The notes: generated by a model from the letters alone, not told the origin. A stretch of DNA of 64,000 bases from JAMHWD01 sp035911135 (GCA_035911135.1 JAMHWD010000015.1:1-64000), one strand, 5' to 3'. Shown: positions 17,446 to 26,746, counted from the first letter of the stretch. Program-made: numbers and translations.

Positions 17446-18336
17446 ATGAAGTTTGTCGGCCTCGCCCTGATTTTCGTTTGTACATTTGGCGGTCTGTTGA
17501 TCGCGATGCACTTTGAATTTGACAAATTCATGAAGCTGATCATGGTTATCCTGGCCGCGTTGCCGGGCGAATTCGTGATTATTTTCGGCTGCGCCGTTGC
17601 GGCATTTCTGATTGCCAATGATGGCGACACAATCAAGGGTACGATAAAATATTTCGGCGCCCTGACCAAACCCGCCGCCTACAGCAAGGATGATTACATC
17701 GAGACTCTCTCGATGCTCTATACCGTCTTTAAAATGGCACGCACAAAAGGCTGGCTCGCGCTTGAGCAGCACATTGAAAATCCGGAGGAAAGCACCCTTT
17801 TCTCCCAATTCCCCAAATTCCAGCATAATCATCATGCCTTGCTGTTTCTTTGCGATTACCTGCGGATCATCTCCCTTGGCAATGAAAACGCCTTTGAAAT
17901 CGAAGCCTTGATGGATATGGAGATTGAGACCCTGGAACACCATGAAGCCCATCCCGGTCATGCGGTTCAAACCATGGCGGACGGTATTCCGGCTCTGGGT
18001 ATCGTGGCGGCGGTTCTTGGTGTTATTAAAACAATGGCCTCGATTTCCGAACCGCCGGAGGTTCTGGGTAAAATGATCGGCGGCGCGCTGGTGGGGACAT
18101 TCCTTGGGGTATGGCTTTCCTACGGTATGGTAGCCCCGATTGCCGGCGCCATGAGCGCCAAGGCCCATACAGAAGTTGTTTATTACAAGGCCATCAAGGT
18201 GGCCGTCATTGCCTTCCTGAATGGCGCCGCCCCGCAGGTGGCTGTGGAATTTGCACGTAAATTCCTGCCGCATAATGTCCAGCCCGGCTTCATGGAGCTT
18301 GAAGAAAAGCTCAACGCCCTGCCGAGCATAAGCTGA
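17446..18336 (+). CDS. motA: Flagellar motor stator protein MotA
   Basis: The 296-residue inner-membrane protein forms the proton channel of the flagellar stator with MotB. It has four hydrophobic segments (about 3-20, 33-55, 170-192 and 203-225) and a large cytoplasmic loop. PGHAVQTMADGIPALGIVAAVLG carries the conserved prolines near the channel. Length and layout match E. coli-type MotA (295 residues). motB follows after 26 bases. No other flagellar genes lie in the window, so the structural genes are elsewhere. Confidence 0.96.
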   Translation: MKFVGLALIFVCTFGGLLIAMHFEFDKFMKLIMVILAALPGEFVIIFGCAVAAFLIANDGDTIKGTIKYFGALTKPAAYSKDDYIETLSMLYTVFKMARTKGWLALEQHIENPEESTLFSQFPKFQHNHHALLFLCDYLRIISLGNENAFEIEALMDMEIETLEHHEAHPGHAVQTMADGIPALGIVAAVLGVIKTMASISEPPEVLGKMIGGALVGTFLGVWLSYGMVAPIAGAMSAKAHTEVVYYKAIKVAVIAFLNGAAPQVAVEFARKFLPHNVQPGFMELEEKLNALPSIS

Positions 18337-18362
18337 TAACAGAGAGATAGGAGCGCTGTCTC

Positions 18363-19379
18363 ATGGCTGAAAAAGATAAGGATAAGTCCGAACAGCCCAT
18401 AATCATCAAGAAAATAAAAAAAGGCGGCGGCCATCACGGCGGCGCATGGAAAGTTGCCTATGCGGACTTCGTCACGGCCATGATGGCGTTCTTCCTTCTG
18501 CTCTGGCTGTTAAATGTTACGACGGATGAGCAAAAAAACGCCATCTCGAACTATTTTGACCCCACCCACCCCAAAGTATCGCAAGCCGAAAGCGGCGCAG
18601 GCGGCATTCTGGGCGGGCTTAGCATGTCTCCCAAAGGCTCTATGGCCACCAATGTCCAGCCCATCACCCAGCCACGCCCCAATACGGCGCGCCCCAAGGG
18701 TCAGAAGCTCTCCCCCCGCCAGCAGGCACAGGAAAAAGCCAAAGAGCGCAAACGCAAGGAAGAAGAAGAAAAATTCAAAAAAGCCGAGGCCGAGCTTAAA
18801 AAGCGGGTAGACGAATCTCCGGAACTCAAGGCACTGGCAAAAAATCTTGCCATAGACATGACCCCCGAAGGCCTGCGTATTCAAATTATAGATCAGGACG
18901 GCGAACCGATGTTCCCTTCCGGCAGCGCGCAAATGTATCAAAAAACGAGAAAATTGCTGGGCGAAATCACCAACATCATGCTGGCCATGCCCAATCAGGT
19001 ATCCGTACGCGGTCATACCGATAGCTCGCCTTACGGCGCTGGCGCTGATTATACAAACTGGGAGCTGTCCTCCGACCGGGCCAATGCCAGCCGGCGCGTG
19101 ATGCTGGCGAATAACTTTCCGCCAAAACGCCTGAATAACGTTATGGGCAAAGCCGATACCGAGCTTTTTATCCCGGCCAATCCGGAAGATGCGCGTAATC
19201 GCCGCATTACCCTTATTTTGCTCAAGGAAGAGCTGACCAACCCGGAAAACTATGAAAATCTGCCTGTTGATGAGGCTGACCTACAGGAAGAGCCCGATAC
19301 AGGTGCAGAAGAACCGGCAGAAGAGACCCAGCCCATCGGCACGTTCCGCAAAACCCCCGGCAAGGTTGAGTTTCCGTAA
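18363..19379 (+). CDS. motB: Flagellar motor stator protein MotB
   Basis: The 338-residue protein starts with a basic cytoplasmic tail. Its single membrane helix is introduced by AWKVAYADFVTAMMAFF, in which Asp35 corresponds to the proton-accepting Asp32 of E. coli. A lysine- and glutamate-rich coiled region at 118-150 acts as the linker or plug. The periplasmic OmpA-like peptidoglycan-binding domain follows (VSVRGHTDSSPYG, SSDRANASRRVM, NRRITLIL). A TAGGAG site precedes the ATG. The acidic C-terminal 45 residues are an extension beyond the OmpA domain. Confidence 0.96.
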   Translation: MAEKDKDKSEQPIIIKKIKKGGGHHGGAWKVAYADFVTAMMAFFLLLWLLNVTTDEQKNAISNYFDPTHPKVSQAESGAGGILGGLSMSPKGSMATNVQPITQPRPNTARPKGQKLSPRQQAQEKAKERKRKEEEEKFKKAEAELKKRVDESPELKALAKNLAIDMTPEGLRIQIIDQDGEPMFPSGSAQMYQKTRKLLGEITNIMLAMPNQVSVRGHTDSSPYGAGADYTNWELSSDRANASRRVMLANNFPPKRLNNVMGKADTELFIPANPEDARNRRITLILLKEELTNPENYENLPVDEADLQEEPDTGAEEPAEETQPIGTFRKTPGKVEFP

Positions 19380-19421
19380 AATTTATTTACCTTCAGCCCT
19401 CTTTATTGCTATAACGCCTTC

Positions 19422-20255
19422 ATGAGCATATTAGAAAGCGAGCGCGAAGAAGGCCGGCCCTGCACGTATAAGCCGCCCAATTACCGCAGCCAGCATGTTT
19501 TAACGCCTAAATTCACCGTCCCGCGCAATGTCTTTGCGCGTGTAGCCGCTATTGCCAATGATAACGGCCTGTTCACCAGAAATTCCGAACAAACAATTGA
19601 ATCCTTGCGGTGCGAGTTTTGTCAGGCCTGTGTGCCAATCCGCATCAATATCTCCAAGGCCAGCCTTTCACGCAGCCATCGCCGCACCATGAAAAAAGGC
19701 AATATCCGCTTCGCATCCAGCGGGTTTAAACGCGCGCCCAACCGGGAAGCCCAGTTTCACAGCACCATCGAGCAATACTCGCATCTGATGTCATCCTATC
19801 TACATCAACGCCACGATATATTAAGCACGAGAGATAATTTACGGCCGGAAATAATCAAATCCACAAATGTGCTGGAAATCTCTCAGCGCGAAACAGGAAA
19901 GCTGAGCGGCCTTGCCTTGATGAGCATAGCTGATGGGCGTGTCATGCTGGATAAAATCTATTACGATATGAAGCAAAGCACCGATATAAGCCTTGGCCAG
20001 TTCGTATTGCTCAAGGTGATTGAAGCTGCAAAGGAAAAAGGCCTCGAATTTATCTACCCGGCTCCGTGGGTCAAGGGCAGCAAGACGATGGATTACAAAA
20101 AAGGATTCCCGGGCCTTGAGACCTATCAGGACGGCGCATGGGTCGATTTTGACCCTGATCTGCATGCCAGCGGCCTCTCGCCTGCAGAACTGATCGCCAG
20201 CGAAACCCGTACAAAAGAACAGGTCGCGGTCATCGAGCAAAATCTAAGATATTAG
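19422..20255 (+). CDS. bpt: Aminoacyl-tRNA-protein transferase (Bpt/Ate family)
   Basis: The 277-residue enzyme would add leucine or arginine from tRNA to the N-terminus of proteins, marking them for ClpS/ClpAP degradation. The block SLRCEFCQACVPIRI with CxxC, followed by SRSHRRTMKK, is typical of the N-terminal half. LDKIYYDMKQSTDISLGQFVLL, FIYPAPWVKGS and MDYKKGF-P-LE are typical of the GNAT-fold C-terminal half. It is longer than most Bpt proteins (about 240). In bacteria of this type Bpt usually transfers leucine to Asp or Glu ends. Its stop overlaps that of convergent parC. Confidence 0.9.
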   Translation: MSILESEREEGRPCTYKPPNYRSQHVLTPKFTVPRNVFARVAAIANDNGLFTRNSEQTIESLRCEFCQACVPIRINISKASLSRSHRRTMKKGNIRFASSGFKRAPNREAQFHSTIEQYSHLMSSYLHQRHDILSTRDNLRPEIIKSTNVLEISQRETGKLSGLALMSIADGRVMLDKIYYDMKQSTDISLGQFVLLKVIEAAKEKGLEFIYPAPWVKGSKTMDYKKGFPGLETYQDGAWVDFDPDLHASGLSPAELIASETRTKEQVAVIEQNLRY

Positions 20256-22495
20256 AAAAACTTGTTGTTTTTCGGGAAGCCATTTGGCGGCAAAAGACCC
20301 GCGCCCGCGCGGTTGCCGATCCATGGCTTGGCCTCGATCAACGTATTGCCCGCCCCGTAACGGAACTCAAGCCCTTGTTTTTTGTTGAATGTCTTAACAT
20401 CCGAAAGGCATGTGCCTTTCATTTTTTGCAACATCACGCCCTTGCCGCGCGCCATCTCCGGCAACTGCGCCAGTTCAAATACCAGCATCTTGCGCGCCTT
20501 GGTAATCGTGGCCACATAATCATGCTCCGGCTCCACAACACGCGCCAGCAGAGCTTCGGCCTTGCCATCCACGTTCAAGATCTGCTTCCCGGCACGCGTC
20601 TGCGCCAGAATATCTTCCGATTTAACAATAAAGCCGTTGCCTTCCGTCGATGCCACCAACAAACGTTGCTCGGCGCGATAGATCAGCATTTCCGCGATAT
20701 CCGCATCATTGGGCAGATCCACCATCAGACGCACCGGCTCGCCAAAACCACGGCCCGGCGGCAGCTTGTCACAGGCAATCGTATAAAAACGCCCATTCGT
20801 ACCAAAAATCATCAGCTTGTCGGTGGTCTGCGCTTCCAGCACGAACTGGCCGCGGTCGCCGTCCTTATACTTGAACTCATCGGCGTTATGGCCATGGCCC
20901 TTCATCGCGCGGATCCAGCCCTTGTCGGAGCAAATGATCGTCACGGGCTCCTTCTCGATCATCGCTTCATCCAGATCAACCAGAACAGGTGCAGGCGGCT
21001 TGCCGATCTTTGTGCGGCGCTTTCCTAAAACAGTGTCCGCTCCAAATTCCTTCTTGATCACGCCCAGGTGCTTTTTGATTTTCGTCCATTGACGCGCTTC
21101 GGATTTGATCAGCTTTTCGAGATCGTCTTTCTCTACCGATAGCTTGTCATGCTCGGTGCGGATTTCCACCTCTTCAATTTTGTGCAAGCGGCGCAAGCGC
21201 AAATTCAAAATGGCTTCGGCCTGAATCTCTGTCAGCTTGAATTTTTTGATCAGTTTCATTTTCGGTTCATCTTCGAACCGGATGATCTTGATAACCGCAT
21301 CAATATTCAAATACACAATCAGGTAACCATCCAATACTTCCAGACGGTTAATGACTTTTTCTAAACGGTGTTCTGAACGGCGCACCAGAACGGCCCGCTG
21401 GTGGTTCAACCACGATTGCAGGACTTCCTGCAAATTCATCACGCGCGGCATCAAACCGTTATCCAGCACGTTCATATTCAGGCTGAAACGCGTCTCCAGA
21501 TCCGAATTGCGGAACAAAGCCTCCATCAGCAGGATCGGATCGACATTGCGGTTCTTCGGCACCAGTACAAGGCGCATATCCTCTGCAGATTCATCGCGCA
21601 CATCATCCAGCATGGGCAGCTTTTTCTCAGTGATAAGATCGGCGATCTTCTCCACCAGCTTGGATTTTTGTACCTGATACGGGATCTCGGTGACCACGAT
21701 CTGATATGTACCCTGCTTTAATTCTTCCTGCACCCATTTCGCGCGGACGCGGAAGGAACCCTTACCCGTCTTATACGCTTTCAGGACATCGGCCTTATCC
21801 TCGACCATTGTCCCGCCGGTTGGGAAATCCGGGCCTTTGATAATCTTGACCAGTTGCTCGATGGTGGTGTCTTTATCCTCCAGCATCAGCTCCATGGCTT
21901 CGCAAAGCTCGGCCACGTTATGCGGCGGGATGTTGGTGGCCATACCCACGGCAATGCCCGAAGCCCCGTTCGCCAGCAAATTCGGGAAGCCACCGGGCAG
22001 CACGACCGGCTCTTCTTCCGACCCATCATAAGTGGGCCTGAAATCAACGGCGTTTTCCTCAATCCCCTCCAGCAGCATCAAGGCCACGGATGTCAGGCGG
22101 GCTTCGGTGTATCGCATCGCCGCGGCGTTATCGCCATCAATATTTCCGAAATTCCCTTGCCCATCAACCAACGGATAACGCTGGGCGAAATCCTGCGCCA
22201 TACGCACCATCGCATCATAAACAGCCGTATCGCCATGCGGGTGGAATTTACCGATAACATCACCAACCACGCGGGCGGATTTCTTGGGGGCCAGATCAGG
22301 CATCAGGCGAAGCTGATACATCGCATACATCAAACGGCGGTGAACCGGCTTCATGCCATCGCGCACATCGGGCAGCGAACGGCTCATAATCGTTGAGAGC
22401 GCATAGGACAGATACCGCTCGGAGAGGATATCCACCAGCGGCTGGTCAACGATTTGCTGTTCTACGGGAAGTTTATCTTTGCCTTTTTTTGCCAT
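20252..22495 (-). CDS. parC: DNA topoisomerase IV subunit A
   Basis: The 747-residue subunit breaks and rejoins DNA to unlink daughter chromosomes. The catalytic tyrosine is Tyr129 in AMRYTEARL. The quinolone-determining segment reads HPHGDTAVYDAM, with Thr90 where E. coli ParC has Ser80 and Asp94 where it has Glu84. The C-terminal domain has degenerate beta-pinwheel blades (YVATITKARKMLVFEL) and lacks a perfect GyrA box, so ParC is more likely than GyrA. No parE is adjacent. Its stop overlaps that of bpt on the other strand. Confidence 0.94.
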   Translation of the reverse strand: MAKKGKDKLPVEQQIVDQPLVDILSERYLSYALSTIMSRSLPDVRDGMKPVHRRLMYAMYQLRLMPDLAPKKSARVVGDVIGKFHPHGDTAVYDAMVRMAQDFAQRYPLVDGQGNFGNIDGDNAAAMRYTEARLTSVALMLLEGIEENAVDFRPTYDGSEEEPVVLPGGFPNLLANGASGIAVGMATNIPPHNVAELCEAMELMLEDKDTTIEQLVKIIKGPDFPTGGTMVEDKADVLKAYKTGKGSFRVRAKWVQEELKQGTYQIVVTEIPYQVQKSKLVEKIADLITEKKLPMLDDVRDESAEDMRLVLVPKNRNVDPILLMEALFRNSDLETRFSLNMNVLDNGLMPRVMNLQEVLQSWLNHQRAVLVRRSEHRLEKVINRLEVLDGYLIVYLNIDAVIKIIRFEDEPKMKLIKKFKLTEIQAEAILNLRLRRLHKIEEVEIRTEHDKLSVEKDDLEKLIKSEARQWTKIKKHLGVIKKEFGADTVLGKRRTKIGKPPAPVLVDLDEAMIEKEPVTIICSDKGWIRAMKGHGHNADEFKYKDGDRGQFVLEAQTTDKLMIFGTNGRFYTIACDKLPPGRGFGEPVRLMVDLPNDADIAEMLIYRAEQRLLVASTEGNGFIVKSEDILAQTRAGKQILNVDGKAEALLARVVEPEHDYVATITKARKMLVFELAQLPEMARGKGVMLQKMKGTCLSDVKTFNKKQGLEFRYGAGNTLIEAKPWIGNRAGAGLLPPNGFPKNNKFF

Positions 22496-22564
22496 GGGCT
22501 ATTCTATAAAGCCTTCAAACCCGCCATGCAAGCGGCTTTTATACTTTTATCACAGCACAAATTA

Positions 22565-23296
22565 TCAAGCGGCTTCGCGCCTCTTGATGCGCGCCGCGAG
22601 CCGAAGCCTTGCTTCAGGGATGCCTTGCGTATGATGCGAAAAGGCCCAGTGCTCCAGAAAATATCCCGTCAGCGCCAATCCTGTCTCGACATCTTCATCT
22701 TCCGCCGGACCGCCATTGGGCTTTAAAAATGCCGGCAGCGGCAACAGCTTGTCCTTGTACGGCTCACCCGCCTCATAGCTCACGGCCCGGCCCGTCTTAG
22801 GCGAGACATAGGCCAATCGCCCCGCATCACCGCCGCCAGCGCATGACCTCAAATCCAGAGAAAACCCAAGTTCACGGAGAAAGGCAATCTCCCACATCAC
22901 ATACGCCGCGCCCCAGACATCAGATTCCAGCGTTCCGAAAAGGGCGATCAATCCATGAAACAAACCGGCATGCCCCTCGCGTTCGGGCAGCGCCGCATCA
23001 CATAAAGCGCAAGCCGATTGCAGCGCCGCCAGACGCGCGGCATCGTGCATAACCGAAGGCCCAAAGCTTTTGACCAACTCCAGATTAAAGGCCCCCAGCC
23101 CATCACTCACGCGGGATTGCCACGCCGCATCCACCAGATTGCCGGCCTCCAGCGTACCGCGCAGCTTTGACGAGCTTGCGCCGCGCACATATCCGGCATG
23201 GCGGCCATGGTTTTCGGTCAGCAGCGATACCACGGCCCCGTTCTCGCCATGCGGGCGCGCCATCAGCACTATTCCTTGATCTTCCCAGATTTCCAT
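22565..23296 (-). CDS. recO: DNA repair protein RecO
   Basis: The 243-residue protein loads RecA on SSB-coated DNA in the RecFOR pathway. It has the N-terminal OB-fold block (DQGIVLMARPHGENGAVVSLLT, HAGYVRGASSSK) and the helical C-terminal domain with LRELGFSLDL followed by a CAGG segment. Alphaproteobacterial RecO commonly keeps a single cysteine here rather than the four-cysteine zinc finger. recO lies 70 bases upstream of parC on the same strand, an order seen in other alphaproteobacteria. Confidence 0.92.
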   Translation of the reverse strand: MEIWEDQGIVLMARPHGENGAVVSLLTENHGRHAGYVRGASSSKLRGTLEAGNLVDAAWQSRVSDGLGAFNLELVKSFGPSVMHDAARLAALQSACALCDAALPEREGHAGLFHGLIALFGTLESDVWGAAYVMWEIAFLRELGFSLDLRSCAGGGDAGRLAYVSPKTGRAVSYEAGEPYKDKLLPLPAFLKPNGGPAEDEDVETGLALTGYFLEHWAFSHHTQGIPEARLRLAARIKRREAA

Positions 23297-23347
23297 GTCA
23301 CAAACCTACGGCAAGCCTTAAGGAAAAACCAGACAGGAACGCATCTC

Positions 23348-24130
23348 ATGACTATCAAACATGTGGGTATCGCCGGGATCGGCGCTATCGGACGCACAGT
23401 AGCCGAGGCCCTTGTTACGGGAATACCGGGCTATAAGCTCACAGCGATATCGGACATAATACCCCGCCCGGAATTTAACGTCCCGCAAGTCACACTGGAT
23501 CAACTCGCGGATCATTGCGACCTTGTCATCGAATGCCTGCCACCATCAATTGTACCGGTTCTGGCCGCGCCGGTTTTGAAAGCGGGAAAAGACCTGATTA
23601 TTATCTCCTCCTGTGCATTACTTCTCCACAGGGAGATCCTGGAATGGCACAAGAAATCCACAAGCCGCATTATCGTGCCATCCGGTGCGCTGGTGGGACT
23701 TGATGGCATTAATGCCTTGAAAGAGATGGGAATTTTAAGCGCTAAAATAATATCAACCAAGCCGCCATTGGGTTTCTCCACAGCCCCCTATGTGGAAAAA
23801 AACAACATTGATTTGAGCATTATAAAAAATCCAACGCGCCTTTTTGCCGGTAACGCACTTGAGGCCGCAGAAGGCTTTCCAGCCAATGTCAACGTGGCCG
23901 CTACATTGAGTTTGGCAGGTATTGGACCAAAGGCCACGCAGGTTGAGATCTGGGCGGATCCGCAAACACAGTTCAATTCCCATGAAATCGTTGTGGAGAG
24001 CGCCTATTCCAAAATCAATGCGCGTGTGCAAAACAAACCCGACCCGGCCAACCCCAAGACAAGCGTACTAGCCGCACGAAGCATAATCGCAGTCATGCGG
24101 GGCTTCACTGAACCGCTGGCGGTACTATAG
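23348..24130 (+). CDS. nadX: NAD(P)-binding protein, L-aspartate dehydrogenase-like
   Basis: From ATG 23348 (AGGA upstream) the protein has 260 residues, the normal length of aspartate dehydrogenase. An upstream in-frame start at 23198 would run inside recO and add unrelated sequence. The Rossmann motif GIAGIGAIGRTVAEAL opens the protein. IIVPSGALVGLDGI and the C-terminal NVNVAATLSLAGIG, ADPQTQFNSHEI and NPKTSVLAARSII blocks are characteristic of the DUF108/NadX family. The enzyme oxidises L-aspartate to iminoaspartate for NAD synthesis or nitrogen release. The nadA and nadC genes are not nearby, so the physiological role is uncertain. Confidence 0.82.
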   Translation: MTIKHVGIAGIGAIGRTVAEALVTGIPGYKLTAISDIIPRPEFNVPQVTLDQLADHCDLVIECLPPSIVPVLAAPVLKAGKDLIIISSCALLLHREILEWHKKSTSRIIVPSGALVGLDGINALKEMGILSAKIISTKPPLGFSTAPYVEKNNIDLSIIKNPTRLFAGNALEAAEGFPANVNVAATLSLAGIGPKATQVEIWADPQTQFNSHEIVVESAYSKINARVQNKPDPANPKTSVLAARSIIAVMRGFTEPLAVL

Positions 24131-24156
24131 TTAATAAGAGCAAGAGAACAGATATC

Positions 24157-24807
24157 ATGATCGCCAATCGTCATTTCTACATGATCCGCCACGGCCAGAC
24201 TGAGGCCAATGCCGCGAGGATGATGGCCGGATCACTGGACTCGCCGCTTACCGCGCTGGGCCGCGATCAGGCACGAGAAGCTGCCAAGGCCGTTGAGGCG
24301 CTTAGCATTAAACCTGCCGCCATCATTCATTCCCAGCTCTCCCGCGCACGCGATACCGCGCAGATTATTAATGAAAAGCTGAATTTGCCACTGGTCGAGG
24401 ATGCCGATTTCGCCGAGCTTCATGCCGGTGATTGGGAAGGCGCGCCGTATGATCAATGCCATTCGCTGCTGGATGGCTGGGAAGACCCGCCCGGCGGCGA
24501 GACGATCGCAGAATTTTTCACGCGCCTTAAACGCGCCAAAAATAAATATCTGCCTTTATACGACGCCCCGGTTTTGATCGTCTGCCATGGCGGGGTGTTT
24601 CGCGCCTTTGCAAAAATGCACGGCATCGAAAATGAAGGTGTACGTAATTGCCATTTATATGAATTTGAGCCAACGCCGCATATGGAAAATTTTCCATGGT
24701 CGGCATGGCAGCATGATATTATGGATACAGGCGTAATTGAACGCCGCATCGCCGCCGCCTATCATGGCGATGTTTCGGAAATAGCCTTAAAGACATCAAA
24801 AGCCTGA
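24157..24807 (+). CDS. Histidine phosphatase family protein
   Basis: The 216-residue protein has the phosphoglycerate-mutase fold. RHGQTEAN at residues 11-18 holds the phospho-accepting histidine, SQLSRARDTAQ the second arginine, and VCHGGVFRAF the second catalytic histidine. The substrate cannot be told from sequence. Candidates include phosphosugars, alpha-ribazole phosphate or a folate precursor phosphate. Its 3' end overlaps the 3' end of folP on the other strand by 46 bases, so the two genes share their last codons. It follows nadX by 26 bases and may be co-transcribed. Confidence 0.85.
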   Translation: MIANRHFYMIRHGQTEANAARMMAGSLDSPLTALGRDQAREAAKAVEALSIKPAAIIHSQLSRARDTAQIINEKLNLPLVEDADFAELHAGDWEGAPYDQCHSLLDGWEDPPGGETIAEFFTRLKRAKNKYLPLYDAPVLIVCHGGVFRAFAKMHGIENEGVRNCHLYEFEPTPHMENFPWSAWQHDIMDTGVIERRIAAAYHGDVSEIALKTSKA

Positions 24808-25595
24808 CGTGTTTCCAGAACATCATGGACGCGGAAGATCTGCACACCCTGACTTAAGCCCCAGATCGTACTGGAGATCGACCCGCCCAGACGCTGCATC
24901 GGCGGCTCATCTTTCCCTAACGCCGCAATAAAGCGCTTGCGCGAGGTGCCAAGAAGCACAGGACAGCCCAGATCATGAAATCGCTTTATATTACGCAGCA
25001 ATAGCAAATTATGCTCCAGTGTCTTCCCAAACCCGATACCGGGATCAATAATGAGCCTGCTTTTGCATATACGATACGTATCGCTGCATTGTAAAATTCG
25101 CTGTTCAAGATAATCATAAACATCATCTACAACATTGTTATAAAATGGTTTTTTTTGCATGTCCTGTGGTTGGCCCTGCATATGCATCAGACAGATAAAA
25201 GCATCGCTCTCCGCTGCTACGACAAGACTTGAGGAATCATATTCCAGTGCACTGATATCATTAATAATATTGGCACCAGCCTTGATAGAAGCCTTCATTG
25301 TGGCCGCATTACGGCTATCAATACTGATAAAAGGTACTCTGCCGCTGAGCCTTTCAATCACAGGCACAACCCGGTCAATTTCTTCTTGAATTCCAATGGT
25401 TTTCGCGCCCGGACGGGTGGATTCCCCGCCAATATCAATGATATGCGCCCCCTGCTGAACCAATTGCAGGGCATGACCTATCGCATTATTATGATTGACA
25501 AATTTTCCACCATCAGAAAAGCTGTCAGGGGTCACATTGACTATACCCATAATGATGGGGCCGGATGAAAAAGGATGCGCCTTTATTGCGCCCAT
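24762..25595 (-). CDS. folP: Dihydropteroate synthase
   Basis: The 277-residue enzyme joins hydroxymethyl-dihydropterin pyrophosphate to p-aminobenzoate and is the sulphonamide target. IMGIVNVTPDSFSDGG, DIGGESTRPGA, FISIDSRNAAT, GANIINDISAL, LIIDPGIGFGKT and LLGTSRKRFI are all present in order. It starts two bases after folK and so is translated from the same messenger. The 3' end runs 46 bases into the convergent histidine phosphatase gene. Confidence 0.97.
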   Translation of the reverse strand: MGAIKAHPFSSGPIIMGIVNVTPDSFSDGGKFVNHNNAIGHALQLVQQGAHIIDIGGESTRPGAKTIGIQEEIDRVVPVIERLSGRVPFISIDSRNAATMKASIKAGANIINDISALEYDSSSLVVAAESDAFICLMHMQGQPQDMQKKPFYNNVVDDVYDYLEQRILQCSDTYRICKSRLIIDPGIGFGKTLEHNLLLLRNIKRFHDLGCPVLLGTSRKRFIAALGKDEPPMQRLGGSISSTIWGLSQGVQIFRVHDVLETRQAFDVFKAISETSP

Positions 25596-25597
25596 AA

Positions 25598-26092
25598 TCA
25601 GGCGGCCTCTTTCAAGGGCTGCATTTCATCAACAGGCAATATGTTTGCCATATCGCGTGCCGATATTCCTGTGACAGGATGCCGCCAATCGGCCGCAAAT
25701 TCCATAAGCGGGACAAGTACAAAACGCCTGCCTTCCAGACGGGGGTGCGGCAAAATAAGATCTTTTGATTTTATGACAACCTTATTATAGGCGATCAAAT
25801 CCAGATCGATAATACGGGCTGCATTGGGAACGCTCCGCTCTCGCCCGAAATCATGTTCTATGTCCTGTAAAACTTTCAATAAGGATTCCGGATCATAATC
25901 TGTTGCAATAGCAATCACGGCATTTCTGTACAGGGGCTGATCCGATGCCGGAACCGGCTTTGTGATCCATGTGCTGGACTGGGCAATAATGCGAATACCG
26001 CGCGCGGCAATCGCAAGCTTGGCAGCCTGCAAGGCAGCCTCAGGGCTTGCAAAACGTCCGGGGAGATTGGAACCAAGGGCAATCAGAATCAC
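25598..26092 (-). CDS. folK: Hydroxymethyl-dihydropterin pyrophosphokinase
   Basis: The 164-residue enzyme activates the pterin for FolP. LIALGSNLPG, a YRNAVIAI block, FGRERS and ARIIDLDLI (with the magnesium-binding Asp pair) and LPHPRLEGRRFVLVPL are the family blocks in order. The start codon is GTG at 26092, with GAGG about nine bases before. An ATG start would lose the conserved first strand. It heads a folK-folP pair. folB, which makes its substrate, is at 11903. Confidence 0.95.
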   Translation of the reverse strand: MILIALGSNLPGRFASPEAALQAAKLAIAARGIRIIAQSSTWITKPVPASDQPLYRNAVIAIATDYDPESLLKVLQDIEHDFGRERSVPNAARIIDLDLIAYNKVVIKSKDLILPHPRLEGRRFVLVPLMEFAADWRHPVTGISARDMANILPVDEMQPLKEAA

Positions 26093-26146
26093 GGTATATA
26101 CGCCTCAAATCTTTCAACGATACGCGTCAGAAAGAGGCGTTATACA

Positions 26147-26746
26147 CTACCAATAGCGAACTTCGCCAGTGTCAACGTGAACAAAATCACTTTTCCCGTA
26201 ATATCCCACGCCGCCAGCCTTAAGGCTCTTGGCTACGCTAAAGAGGCGTCGCGTGCTGTAATCAGAGATGCGGATATCGACGGCTTGGCCGTACATATGC
26301 AGTGAATTACGCGCCACGCCGCTGCGGGCGCGCACGCCGCGCAACATTGCATTGGTACGGGGGCTGCGGTAACCGGACAAAACCTCCAACGGGCGGTCCG
26401 TACCGGTTTTATCATGCACCATCTTGATCAGGTCAATGGCTTCCGGGTCCATTGGAAAGACCTCGTTGGTGCGGAAATCGCGCATCACGTAATTGATTCG
26501 GTCAAAGGCTTCGGGCAGATATTTATCGCCAACCCGGTAAACACCAGAAAAGCTCTCGCCCGTATGAGAATTACGGAAGGATACGCGCGCCGCGCCGAAT
26601 TCACCGCGCGCCGCTATTGCCTTGGTCACAGGCGTTGCCACCAGACACGCTCCCATAATCAAACCGCCGCCCATCTTCAGCGCTTCACGGCGCGCCATTA
26701 ATGGATTTTTCAATACAACAGATTGATCGGATTGGATATTCGTCAT
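26147..26746 (-). CDS. mepK: Exported murein endopeptidase, MepK/YcbK (DUF882) type
   Basis: The protein has 199 residues from ATG 26746, which has TTGAGG upstream; an earlier TTG at 26758 is less likely. The N-terminus has a twin-arginine-like signal (ARREALKMGGG, then a hydrophobic stretch), as E. coli MepK does. The M15-like zinc site shows as SGYRSPRTNAML, SLHMYGQAVDI and SDFVHVDTG, with His and Asp ligands. MepK cleaves cross-links in peptidoglycan, including 3-3 bonds. The L,D-transpeptidase gene that makes such bonds lies next to it, the same pairing as ycbB-ycbK in E. coli. Confidence 0.9.
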   Translation of the reverse strand: MTNIQSDQSVVLKNPLMARREALKMGGGLIMGACLVATPVTKAIAARGEFGAARVSFRNSHTGESFSGVYRVGDKYLPEAFDRINYVMRDFRTNEVFPMDPEAIDLIKMVHDKTGTDRPLEVLSGYRSPRTNAMLRGVRARSGVARNSLHMYGQAVDIRISDYSTRRLFSVAKSLKAGGVGYYGKSDFVHVDTGEVRYW

